A stretch of DNA of 64,000 nt from Porphyra umbilicalis (Eukaryota > Rhodophyta > Bangiophyceae > Bangiales > Bangiaceae). Below are positions 22,092-32,819 of this stretch, piece by piece. A program made the position numbers and the translations under genes. The stretch spans positions 186,001 through 250,000 of the forward strand of contig KV918794.1 of the NCBI GenBank assembly GCA_002049455.2, written 5' to 3'. The notes under the pieces are model-generated. The model did no database searches. It was not told where the DNA came from and worked only from the letters and a program-made list of their open reading frames with translations. Each line of letters starts with the position of its first letter. The stretch's first letter is position 1.

Positions 22092-23657
22092 TCATCCTCC
22101 CCCCCTGCCCATGGATATGCTCTTCTGGTCATCCCTGTGTCCTCCCCCCGGATACCTTTTCGTTCTTTTTCTTTTCGCGAAAACAGGGCAACCATAGCAG
22201 ACATTGTCGTCGCGTTCCGCGGCACAGTGTGGGCATACTAATGCATCGAGACTGCCCCACACCTCCATTTGCAAGTATGGTCGGGGGTGTCTGCCAGCGT
22301 TATGGAACGCTTTCAGCAGGTCCCCCTGCATTCTTCTGGGCAAGCGGGGCATGCCGAGACAGAATCTGCAGTCGGTTTTATTGATCGGACCACTCCCCGA
22401 GGGACACTGGCCACATGAATGTAGATGTTGCTCCCTCGGCTACCTGTTTTCTGGTCAAGGAGCGTGCTCAGGAGTCGACGGTTCGTGCACAAGGGCGCAC
22501 AGCGCAACAAAATGAGCCACAGAGCGCTCGGAGACAATTACCACAGTTGGAGTTGTGGGTGTTTTGTCCTTGTGTGGTGTGCATCTCGTCCGTCACTGTC
22601 GGAGCAGGTCTGACGCCACTGCGGTGCACGCCAAATTTCGTGAAAGGAGGTGGAAACCAGAACACCCGCACCGTCCCCTCGGGGCCAATGAGAGCGGATG
22701 ACCTTGTCCACGTTGTAATCTTCTTGAAACTTTGGGTGCGGGATCTGACAATCCTCCTTATGACCAATGAGCAGTCGTACTTGAGGGAGGAGCTAAACCA
22801 GGGCAGCAATTTCCTTAAAAATCCAGAAGAGCAGAGACACTGGGTCTTACCTAGGCGTGGGGGATGCACAGACCCTTATCAATACACTTTGTCTTTCCTC
22901 AGCTGGCATGTAGGAAGCTTCGCCTCAGTCAGTTGCCCAGTGCCCTCAAGAATCGTAAAGGCATCTATGTCCAGCGTGTATCTTGCCGAGACGAACGTCG
23001 CCGACCAGCGGTTGCATTGTGTCCAGGAAGCAAAGGTCACGCGATACGCTTGTACACAAGACTGTCGGGCGCAGGGTCAGGACGATAAGAGCCTGTGAGT
23101 GAGTGCCCCTCTATCGGTGCGCCAACTCGACAAATTGTAGCTACGGGCATGTCAATTGACCACATGAGCCATATCGGGCGAGATTGAGCCATAGCCATGG
23201 CCATAATTTCCCGGGGTAAATTTCTGTTTGGGGATCGCGAGACGAAAAGTGTCCCGAGTGCGGCGAACTGTCCCTCCCGTGACGAGCTGTCCCCCGCGAG
23301 GCGAACTACGATACCGTTAATACTTTCAGTATCCGCATATCCATCACCCTGCTGTATAAGTGGGAGGATCGCGATCAAAAAATTCAAAGCGCTTGATCGG
23401 AGATTGCCCGGTCGTCCTGTGGCATACAGTCCGATCGAGAAAAATTGAAAAACCCCTATCAAGGGGCACGCAAGGGTGCACGCATTGGGCAGCACCCGCC
23501 GTGGTGGACCCCACCGCCGCCGACCCCACCGTCGTCGGCCCCACTGGCGTCGTCCCCACCGTCGTCGGGCCCACCGTCGTCGCGCTACGGCTGCTGCGCT
23601 CCCCTTTTCTGATCGCTTACTGGTCCGCAGTAGTGGGGCCTCCAATGTCGGGCCCAT
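22092..23657 (-). pseudogene. Fragmented Cys-rich coding region, unidentified
   Basis: Four minus-strand pieces have coding-like composition. (a) 23657-23037 ends SYRPDPAPDSLVYKRIA. (b) 23040-22879, one base out of frame with (a), reads FASWTQCNRWSATFVSARYT and then LDIDAFTILEGTGQL. (c) 22869-22468 ends with NCGNCLRALCGSFCCAVRPC. (d) ~22440-22092 has SCGQCPSGSG, TDCRFCLGMPRL, LVCPHCAAE and NVCYGCPVF, that is four C-x2-C pairs suggesting zinc sites. Between the pieces lie frameshifts or introns; CTAG|GTAAGA near 22,852 is a good donor. I do not recognise the family. It could be a spliced host gene or a decayed transposon ORF. Confidence 0.4.
23508..23585. repeat. 15-bp tandem repeat, CCCCACCGTCGTCGG type, ~5 units
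   Basis: Short imperfect 15-bp units. On the minus strand they encode RRRWG repeats within piece (a) of the Cys-rich region. Confidence 0.75.
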
Positions 23658-24410
23658 TCACGACGCGGGCTTGAGTCTGGTTCCTGCATTTTTCTGTTTT
23701 TTTGTGGCGGTTGACGTGGCCGAAAATAGTGTGGTGATACCATCTGCTCGATTGTGTCTGCCTCTTTGTTCGGTGTTGTCGTATGCGTGTGTGTTATTGC
23801 TAACCTCCAAAAAATGGCGGTTGCAGAGAGAATGGAGGCAGAGCCGACGGCACAGCGTAGAAATGAAGTCGGATTGGCTGTTCGACAAGCCACGATGAAA
23901 CTATTGGCTGCGAGTTGCCGCCAGTAATCTTGCAAGCCAATGAACGTGTCTTACGGAAGTCACGCAGAGCCATTGCAACCCACAGTGAGATTTCTCGAGA
24001 TTTGTGAGCCGCTTGCTTGAGCCTGAGGGGGGCATGTAGAGGGTTCTGGGCCAGACCTGTGATTTCTCATGAGATCAACAAGGTTCTTTCCTCGTCTCTA
24101 CGGCGATAAAACTCGCTTTATTGCTACACTACAGTCGGTCCCAGTCCACTGGTAATTGATTCGACGTTATTAATACGACATTTCGTGGAGCAGCAGGGGA
24201 TACCCTTGCCTTCTTCGTGCCTCGCGGCTCGGTGTTCCCGAGAACTTTCTTGTAGCCTCGTGGAATTGTGACGGTGTCGATACGGTCGCTTGGCGCGCGG
24301 GGCGTCTGCCATCGACTTGTGGGCGTGGTGCCGGGGGCACCACGGTTGTGATCTTCGACGTTGGCGCACAGGGCGTTAGCCAAGTCCAAACACTTTGTTC
24401 AGGTCCCAGT
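23658..24410. other. No gene seen
   Basis: Balanced-composition DNA with only short frames and no repeat or regulatory structure recognised. Confidence 0.4.
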
Positions 24411-25202
24411 ATGTCTACTGGTGGAACTGGTGGCACTCGGCGAGCCAGAGACGGCAAGCTGCCAGCTGGCTACCGGCCGCCGGGCGGGGGACAAGGCACT
24501 CCTACCGCCTCCGACGCCCCAACGGACGGTGCTCCTACTCCTCCCATCCCTGCGGATCAAGCCGCCTCCGGGCAGATGCAGGTGGTGGAGAGCCTAAAGG
24601 CGGCCGTTGAAGCACTTCAACGACGCCTGACGGTCCAAAAATAGACTAACGAGTGTCTGGCGCGAGCCAATGACAAGTTGGTCGACGACGTCGAGGCCCT
24701 GCGCAAGGTCGACTCCCACGGGGAGAAACGCCGTGTGGCTAAGTCTCGCCGTCAGTCGGGCGACAATACCAAGAACGTCAAGAAGGCAAGCAAGGTGACT
24801 AAAGATAAGTCCGTCCGCTAGGACGATCCGGCTAACGTCGTGTCTTCCTCATCTTCCGATGATTCTGCCTCTGTGTCCAACCCGTCGTCGTCGGACGACG
24901 ACAACCTCAACGCGACGGACACGTCCTCTTCGGACGGTGGCCATGGGCCACCAGGCCCGCCGTCGCCCCCAAGTGGGTCCTCGCCGAGCGACAGCCCCAG
25001 CGAGTCGGACGCAACAGCGCGCAAGCGCTCAGCGACCCCCACCAAACGGAAGGAGCGACTTGAGAAAGCCGACAGGATCAAGATGATCCGCCCGGCTAAT
25101 AGCACGAACCCTGCCCACGAGGCGGTTATGGGGGGACCGGTCCCCAGAGGGCCACGGTCCTGGAACAGGAGCCTCCGGTGGCCCCTGCCACGGATCAAGT
25201 GA
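24411..25202 (+). pseudogene. Coiled-coil/acidic ORF with two in-frame TAGs, truncated by an LTR
   Basis: ATG at 24411 gives MSTGGTGGTRRARDGKLPAG, a Gly/Pro-rich head, then a coiled-coil segment (MQVVESLKAAVEALQRRL). TAG at 24642-24644 interrupts, after which the same frame continues with CLARANDKLVDDVEALRKVD and a basic stretch. A second TAG at 24819-24821 is followed by a Ser/Asp-rich acidic region and a basic helix (KRKERLEKADRIKM). From ~25,117 the frame runs into LTR sequence and stops. The layout (disordered head, coiled coil, basic/acidic tail) resembles a Gag- or ORF1-like structural protein of an older retroelement, but this is inference. No domain is identified. Confidence 0.45.
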
Positions 25203-25668
25203 CACTCTTCCACTGGAAGAGATACCTGGCCCATAGATTTTTGGGTCAGCTTGGACTTGTAAGTCCCTCTCAATCCCAGGGGACTTAGCCCCAGGATTTT
25301 CCAATTCTCCGATGGAAGTCCTTGGGGAATATGTTCAATGACCGAGATCTGATCTCGGTTCCGGGTCCTGCCCCGAGTGGGGAAGCTTCCAAAAGCTTCC
25401 CGGCCCCTCCAGGGGGCCCAGATGAAAGGGACCGGCGCCCCTTCCGACTGTGTCAGGCCCCACCGGGAGGCCCGATCCGGAGATGCTCCTTCGTTCACCC
25501 TCCAGGAGGGGGTGTTACGGGTGAGGTTGGGGGCCACTTCGGGCACCCACCCGAGGGGGCGCCACACGTCCCGCCCCTCTGGGGAACGCTAGGGGGAAGC
25601 TCGCGACCCGTCCCCTCCGGTCCGGGCCGGAGGGTCATGTCATCCGAGTCCAGGGGGATTCCCCCACA
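25117..25668 (-). repeat. Solo LTR, diverged relative of the 38.6-47.7 kb element
   Basis: It aligns along its length with the 528-bp LTRs. Shared blocks include GGCCACGGTCC, GGTGGCCCCTGCCACGGATC, TTCCACTGGAAGAGA and CGAGATCTNATCTCGG, plus the terminal ATTCCCCCACA versus TTTCCCCCACA. No internal domain in the right orientation adjoins it, so it is a solo LTR or a remnant. No target duplication was found. Confidence 0.75.
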
Positions 25669-27192
25669 GGCCACGGACCCGACAAAGCGCCGTCTGCGCG
25701 CTCGCTGCGCCGCATTTCTGCGATGACGGCGCATCAGGAACAGAGATCGCGCTACAATGACTGCCGCACGCAGCTCGTCCGCGGAGCCTTCCGACTGCCT
25801 GCGGCCGTCATCGCTCGACGCCCCAGACCTACCGTCAGTAAACGCGTCCATCTCCATCCACGAAAGCAACCAAAAACAACAGAGCTAGAGCGGCCGCAGA
25901 AGCGGCCGCAAAGGCGGCTGTCAACGCGGCCGCTCACGCCCGCTCACGCCCGCTGCGCCGGTGATGGAGACGGAGAGGACGGGGAAGCAGGACGGACGAC
26001 GCCGACGACGACTGTGGCACATCGCGCTCCCCCCGAAGATGACGGTGCAATCGACGCGCCGCTGATGGCGGGCACATCGCGTCGCTCCACGCCTGCCCGC
26101 CCACAGAAGGTCCCGAGATCGTGCTGTCATATTCGGTGGCGGCCGCGTGCCCAAAATGTTGTGCTGCGCGGCGCTGCCTGCAAACCCCCGAGCACGGCCC
26201 ATTCGTACGGGTGCGGCTGCGCGCTGACAGTCACATTCCCGCCACAAAATAATGCGCTTCGCGGAACCCCCCCGCGAACAGCACTGAGCGCAGGTTGGGG
26301 GCACCAGCAGCGCGTCAACCGGGAGCCACCCCGCCAAAGTTTTCCGCTGCACGACCGCATTGCGGCCGCGCGCCCACCCATGCCACGGAGCCTCTAGGCG
26401 GCCTCCCCCCCCTAATCACACCGTTCAGACGTGGGGGGCCGACCAAGAATCGGGCGTGGCGGCCGATGTCCACCAGCAGAAACCGTGTCCTGCCCGCCCC
26501 CCCCCCACAGAGCCCGACAATGAGCGCCGCCTGCGCCTCGAACGGAATATATAGCCACTCGCGACCGCATGCTGGTGAGCTCTCAAAGTGTAGCGATGCA
26601 CACATATACTTAGATCGTGGGACTTGCTCTCCGTTTCAGAGGTGACAGTCTGCATTCGTGTTCTCAGGGATCTGAGGGCGTATCGGCGTTGGAAGGGTCG
26701 CGATGACGCTAAAAGCGAATAGAGTTACGTGGCTGAGAAGGACTGTCCTGCCACAGGGGTCACATGGAGCCTGCCCCCTTGCCCCCCCCCACCGCCCCGA
26801 TTTGCGCCCGGCGACCGACTTCCGAGGTTTGAAGCGCCCACGATGACCCGCGGGTGATCATGCCTGCGCGCCGGCTTCTGTGGCGGCGGTGCGTCGGTGG
26901 TTGCTGCCGCCATCTACCGGTGCGGTTAGCGGCGCCGCGTCGCGCGGTATTCGATCCCATCCGCCCGCCCGTGCGCCGTGTCGGCCGCGCGCAGGTGCGC
27001 TGCGCGGCTGTGTGACGGCCCCGCCCGTAGGCGCTGCACCATGCCGGCGGGCCGCCGCCGCTGTGGCGGCGGCGGCGGCACCCCTTTCGCCGCCCCACGC
27101 CCCCCCCGCCACGGCAACGTGGCTGTCCGTGCCCCCGTGCGTGCTCGCGGCCATGGAGCCGGCCGGCATACCCGGTATCTTTGCGTCGCCGA
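25669..27192. other. GC-rich region without a supported gene
   Basis: A 224-codon plus-strand frame (25,723-26,397) and several minus-strand frames overlap. All are Arg/Pro/Ala-rich and none shows a conserved block. Near 26,565 the string ACTCGCGACCGCATGCTGGT is a diverged copy of part of the 27.2-kb tandem unit. Confidence 0.35.
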
Positions 27193-27370
27193 GCGCGCCA
27201 CCGCCCTGAAGGCCAAGGTATTGCACGTCCGTGCCTGGATTCTATAACTCGCGACCGCAGGCTGGTGAATTTCAAATCGAGTGCGCCACCGCCCTGAAGG
27301 CCAAGGTATTGCACGTACGTGCCTGGATTCTATGATTCGCGACCGCATGCTGGTGAATTTCAAATCTCGA
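27193..27370. repeat. 88-bp direct duplication
   Basis: Two adjacent copies (27193-27280 and 27281-27370) share CCACCGCCCTGAAGGCCAAG, GTATTGCACGT, GTGCCTGGATTCTAT and CGCGACCGCANGCTGGTGAA with few differences. Confidence 0.9.
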
Positions 27371-29460
27371 GACGCCGGTGCGATCGTCAACGCAACGTGT
27401 GTTTGCCTGCGATCGATCCGATTTGGGTGTTTGACCCCCGTTTAGACATAATTGTAGACAGATTCGGTTCGCAAAACGTTCGGAAATGCAGAATCGTCTG
27501 CCCAAACGGCAGTGGTATGATCGGGCAATGGAAAAATGCGAACCTCCTGCGAACCAGCGCCATATTATCCGGTTGGACTTATATCTGGCCCGCCAGTAGC
27601 TCGGTTCGCAGATCTGGTTCGCGACATTGGTGGGATGACCGGTTTTCCCATACATCTGCCCATAACTGGCAAATATGCCTCGTTTAGCGAATAATACGCA
27701 AAAGCGGTTGGCATCCGACGTCGTTGGGTTTGCTCTTGCGGACCGGCCTGGATGGGGCCGTCAACGGCGATTTCACCCACAACAGTTTGCGCAGCGGAAG
27801 TGCGCGTCGTCCGACTTGTCAACTTCATGTTATCCAAACCCTCTCGGGGCGCTGAGCACGGCCATAGCCTTCCCTCAGACCGGATGCCGGTTACCTGCGC
27901 TTCGCAAAACGTTGCGACGTCAGCATCTTACGGAGGGGGCCGAGCTATAGAACGACCATGTCGCTTACGCCGTAGGCATCGACAATCTCCCCACAGTCAG
28001 CAGCCCGTGCAGCTGGCCAACAACAGCCACACATGCGGTGATGCGGTCGATATTGATTGACGATTGGATCATGGAGACCCTGAGCCGTCATGGCGATTGG
28101 CTCCGTGTCGCGAGATTTTCTCTGTACCAGCTTGTGGGTCACCCTGTAAAAAGTAAGCCACCAACTCTTGCGGCCTCTCCCGCGAGTTCTTCCACAGTTC
28201 TTCCACAAATAGACGCCCTTGCTGCGGAGGGCCTTACGGAGGGGGTTTCGGAGTTTTTTTTCAAGAAAAACGCGCTTGCGTGTGAACACACGACAAGAGA
28301 AAGCCCTGCACTGAGGGCAATTTCTACAATGCCGGCCCTATCTCATATATGCGCCACGTTGCGCCGCGTTACCGAAACGTGTCTCTTTATTAAAAAAAAA
28401 TGGGGCCAGCGTGCTTCCGCATCAATGTCACGGACCCCATTCCGGTGCACAATTGACGGGTCCGATTTATCTAACTACGATACAAGTGCACCCGACCGAA
28501 ATGGGGCCAGGCCTGGTCGTACCCCAAATGGGAGCGAGAATGGGGTCGGATTTAAGCTGGCGATAATTTGTGGTGCGTTCTCATTGGTTGACCGGTCGTT
28601 AACGATTAGCAATATATATCAGTTCAAGACGCAACGTGTGGATCGTTGTTTGATCGCATTTTGGGACACGACTCCCTGCCCACGATCCAACATTCGATGC
28701 GGACCGCTCCGCGCGAAACTGGCGCAGCACTCTCACACGATACTGGGGATCGAGACCTGCAACGATTGGCCCATGCGTGACTCAGAGAGGGCCTCCAGTG
28801 CTCGTATGACGGCGGTGGCGGATCGTGCAGCTCTTTCAGGGCGTGTAGGAGCACATGCTATCGTGACCGGTTCGCCATGGGCTCTGCTTGCTGTGCGTGC
28901 AGCGCCATCCGGGCTTTCGAGAGGCGGGGGACCGCCCAATTGGCGCTGTGTGGCGGAGCGGGGCCGCCGGACCGACACATGGAGACGATCTTGGGCTCCC
29001 CAGAGTTCCAGTGTGAGCGCGGGGTTGCGCACAGTGCGGGGGAGGGGCGCCACACATTGCCAGTGGGCGAGAGGTCGGCCGCTCAGCACCAGTGTGCGGC
29101 GGGGACAGGAGCACAGTGCCAGTTTGGGGGGGGGGGCTGTCAGACAGCCGCTGGGACCTGCCCTGGGTCGGCACACAGGGGCATTGGGGAGGGGGTATGC
29201 GCTCAGCCAGTCCATTTACGGTGGGTCGGCACGACACGCGGTGGCCAGGTCGATGGCGCTAAATCGCACCGCTCAACCATCCAGGCCCGACGTCACGCCC
29301 ATCCTCTTCCCACCGAGCATTCACCGCACCACTCGCCCGCTCTTCTACCTCCCCTCTTCTTCTCGGCCATTGATGAGCTCCCCTTGCCACCTCCACCCCT
29401 CCCGTCCAGCACCTCCCGTCCTGCCTGTTTTGCTCCCACGTGTCTGATTCTTTTGTGTAC
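27371..29460. other. No confident gene; long open frame 28,038-29,447 noted
   Basis: A 469-codon plus-strand frame is open across most of this stretch, but it shows no conserved block and becomes Arg/Gly/Ser-rich after ~28,900, where the DNA itself is repetitive. It directly abuts the Harbinger gene and may include that element's promoter and left end. No TIR was identified. Confidence 0.35.
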
Positions 29461-31069
29461 ATGGACGGGGACGGCGATGAGGTCACCCAGTCGAACGTCC
29501 TCCTGGCAGAGGATGATGGCGCCGACGTTGCAGCTGCTGTGCACGCCCACGTCAACTTGATGATGGCCTTACGTCGACGCGCGCGCGCTGGCCGTATCTC
29601 CCGACGCCGAGGGTACCTTGGCTCTCTTCCTGGCCGCCGACCAAACAAGCGTCGTGACTTTGACGCTGGTCTTCACGCTATCATGAGGGACTACTTTGGT
29701 GTTGGTGGGGAGGACCCTGTGTATGACGAACGCGACTTTGAGACTCGGTTCCGGGTGCCGCGCGTTGTCTTCAAGCGCATCTTTCAGGCGGTGAAGGGCG
29801 AGCCATTTTTCCAGCGGCGCACCACCGCGACGGGAAAGCTGCAATCTCACCCTCTGCAGAAGGTCGTGGCCGCGTTCCGTGTCATCGCCTATGCAGAGGC
29901 GGCCGATCGTGCATACGAGTACGTTCGGCTCTCTCGTACCGTCATCTCCAAGTGCACCAAGAACCTGATGCATTTTATCGTCCAGCGCTGGGGACCAACT
30001 GATCTACGTGGACCAACGCCTGCGGAGCTCACTAATATTTTGCAGCGCAACGCGGAGAGGGGGATGCAAGGGTGCATTGGCTCCCTCGACTACAGCCACT
30101 GGGAGTGGCACCAGTGTCCAACTGGGATGGCGGGCAGCTACCAGAGTCGCAAGGGCAAGCGCGGTATTGTTGTGGAGGCGGTACGTGATGAGCACCTGTG
30201 GATCTGGCACCTCTTTGTTGGCGCCGCCGGGAGCCTGAACGACATCAACGCGATCCAGCACTCGCCCCTGTACCTGGACGTGTCCGGTGGCCGCAGGCCT
30301 CCGCACAACCACCCTTTTACCATCAACGGGACGTCCCGCACGCTATCTTACAACCTCGTGGACGGGATCTACCCCCGCTACGCTTTTTTCGTGTCGCCAC
30401 ATCCTCAGCCAGTTACGGACCAGCAGAAGGTGTTCAACCTCCTGCAAGAGGCGGTGCGCAAGGAAGTTGAGCGCCTTTTTTGGCGTGCTGCAAAGGTGCT
30501 TTCATGTCGCTCTCCACCCGGGGAGGTATCGGTCTGTCAAGCAGCTAATCCTGGCGTACAAGGTCGTCTGTATTTTGCACAACATGTGTGTCGAGCACCG
30601 CCAGGAGAATCTTATGAGCCGACGCCGTCGCAGTGGAGGAGAGGCAGCAGGGGAGGTTGATACTGGTGTGGGTGTTGACAACAGTGGAGCGGGAGGTGAG
30701 CATGGACCTGGCGCAAATGCCGGCGGGGCCGTCGAAGCGGGTGGACACGGGGGCAATGGCGATGATGGCTTGGGCGGCGGGGGTGAGAAAGGTGGTGGGT
30801 CACACGCTGGCGGCACTGCTGCCGCCGGGGGTCCTGCGCCTGGCGGCGGCGGCGACAGCGTCGCGGCGGCTTTGAATGCCATCGATGCCGCCGGCAATCC
30901 GCCCCCCGCCCTGCACCCCATCGCACAACCGCCTCCCGGCGGAATGGCTGCCGTGTTTGACGCGTGGGGGACTACACGAGACCGACGCGAGCACCAGCGC
31001 CTTCGCGCGGACCTGACCGCGCATGTCTGGAACGACGGGCAGCAGCTGCTCGCTCCATACACGAGGTAG
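29461..31069 (+). pseudogene. PIF/Harbinger transposase (Plant_tran type), one frameshift
   Basis: First ATG at 29461. The frame is open slightly upstream from a GTG. Residues ~25-60 are basic; a helix-turn-helix-like region follows (PLQKVVAAFRVIAYAEAADR). The catalytic core is complete: Asp ~210 in GCIGSLDYSHWEWHQCP, Asp ~261 in AAGSLNDINAIQ, Glu ~337 in RKEVERLF. NLVDGIYPRYAFFV matches the family's ADGIYPxW block. At the T6 run 30476-30481 one extra base shifts the frame. In the +1 frame the family continues directly (FGVLQRCFHVALHPGRYRSV, VCILHNMCVEH), followed by a Gly-rich tail and TAG at 31067. This single lesion is otherwise a near-intact gene and could be a sequencing error. It converges on the Myb-like partner at 31785. 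Confidence 0.88.
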
Positions 31070-31784
31070 ACAGGTAGCTAGTTTGCACAAAGGTTTTTTT
31101 TCCTCCGTTGGGCAGGAGTATTTTTTCCTTTATTTTTCCCATGTTTATCACAGCCGTCGTGCGTCCAATTGCACAAAGGTCCCCCGCGCATGCGATCAGT
31201 GCCTCCGGCCCTTATGATTGCGTTCGAATTGGCATGGCCGGTTGGGCCGCCCAGTACCAGCCAACGCCCAGCCGCCACCCCACTGCAAACCGTGGCCCCA
31301 GCGGCACGTGTGCGGTGTCTTTCGCGTCGGTGTTGGCGGCGCCGCGAGTAGTCGGCGGCGGGCAGGATAGCTGATGGGCGGGGGCGCGTCGGCAGCGTTG
31401 ATGGCGCCGCCAGCGGGTGGCGCAAAGTGGGTGAGGAAAGGAATAGTACGTCTGTTTTGGGACTTTGGTGTGTGAACTGTTCTTCCCCGCGTCAGAAATG
31501 GAGGTGGAGGGCGACCTGTGTATGTTCTTAGTTAGGAATAACAGCGGTGGGCGACCGGAGCTGCACAAAATAATAAGGAAAAAAAACCCTGCCCACTGGG
31601 GAAAAAAAACCATCTTGCTCAGCCTACAAACACAGAAAACAGTACACTCACAACAACAAACGACAGAGTACCGCAGTCCTGGTCCTTGTAGTCTCCGTCA
31701 TAAAAGCACACCAAACGGTTACCTTCGCGCAGATCGCGAGTGACCGCGAGCTTGCGGCCAAGAGCTACGGAAGCCGCCAGCAAC

Positions 31785-32819
31785 CTACGCGCTTGGCGCG
31801 CGGCTTCGGGCGGCCTGCGCTGCCGCCTGCGCCGCCAGAGCCGTACGATCCGCCGCCGGCAGCTCCTCTGCCGGCGGTCCGTCAGCTGTGGCGGCATTGG
31901 CGGCAGCCGGCGGCCGCGTCGGCTGCGATTCGGTTGCGTCGCCGTTGCTCGCGTTCCCCACACCATTCTCAGCGCCCTCAGAGTTGTTAGCAGCTCCACC
32001 ATTCGCAGAGTCCTGACGCACGCTAGCCCGCGCCAGCATCTTGCGCATGACCGCACCACGATACTGGGCGGCCTCAGGCGTGTTGCGCATTGCCGGCGAG
32101 TCGAAGAAGCAAAGGGCCGTGCGCTCGTGGTGGGCGTCGGTGATCCAGTCGAGCGCTTGTGTGCTTGTCTCCATCTGCTTTTCCATCTTCATGTCCTCCA
32201 GACGCCTCGCCTTGGCCTCGTTGGTGCCCTCGGACCGCCGCTGGAAACCGTTGGCTTCCTGGCTGCGGTCACTCCCACTGCCACTGCCGTTATCGTAGTC
32301 AGAGAACTCCAGGTCCACGTCCGCGCACACATCGCCAGCAGAGTTGGCGGCGCCACTGAACTTGTCCGACACCCTCAGCACCCTCCAGCATGTCATCCAT
32401 GTACAGTGCGCGACCTTGGCCTTGCGCTTGCCCGTCGTTCCTTTCTCCTTGTCCGCCTCTCGGTCCTTTCGGATGGCCTCATAGACGTCCAGGGAGCAGA
32501 AGCGCGCCACCGCCCCGCTGATGATATCTTCCTCGGAGAGATTCCCCGTCGTTGGTGCGTTCTTGACGGCCAGATAGTGCGACGTAAAGGCGCTCACGCC
32601 GGCTCGGATGTGCTTGAACTGCTTCTCCAACCCGCTGGCGTTGCGTTCCACGCGCAATGGTCCTTTCTTGAGCAGCTTCGTCTTCCACAGCTTGTAGACG
32701 GCCTCCCACAGCTCGTCCTTTGACCGACTCGTCCCGTTGACCTCAGCGCCCGTCACCTCCAAGTACGCCTCGCACAGCGGCACGCGGTCCTCGTCCGTCC
32801 AGCTCAGGCTTGACCCCAT
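31785..32819 (-). CDS. Harbinger Myb/SANT-like accessory protein, 344 aa
   Basis: The start is the ATG giving MGSSLSWTDEDRVPLCEAYL; the frame is open eight codons further, without an ATG. Residues ~1-70 form a trihelix/Myb-like DNA-binding fold: W-T-x-x-E/D, LCEAYLEV, SKDELWEAVYKLWKTK, GLEKQFKHIRAGVSAFTSHY. Then comes CTWMTCWRVLRVSDKFSG, as in NAM-associated proteins, an acidic Ser/Gly stretch, a helical segment (NEAKARRLEDMKMEKQME) and an Ala-rich tail ending in TAG. Intact, on the strand opposite the transposase at 29461 and convergent with it. By family knowledge it would bring the transposase to the element ends and the nucleus. Confidence 0.8.
   Translation of the reverse strand: MGSSLSWTDEDRVPLCEAYLEVTGAEVNGTSRSKDELWEAVYKLWKTKLLKKGPLRVERNASGLEKQFKHIRAGVSAFTSHYLAVKNAPTTGNLSEEDIISGAVARFCSLDVYEAIRKDREADKEKGTTGKRKAKVAHCTWMTCWRVLRVSDKFSGAANSAGDVCADVDLEFSDYDNGSGSGSDRSQEANGFQRRSEGTNEAKARRLEDMKMEKQMETSTQALDWITDAHHERTALCFFDSPAMRNTPEAAQYRGAVMRKMLARASVRQDSANGGAANNSEGAENGVGNASNGDATESQPTRPPAAANAATADGPPAEELPAADRTALAAQAAAQAARSRAPSA

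Noticed and set aside
28038-29447. 469-codon plus-strand ORF
   Set aside because: No motif, drifting composition and repetitive 3' half. Kept only as a note.
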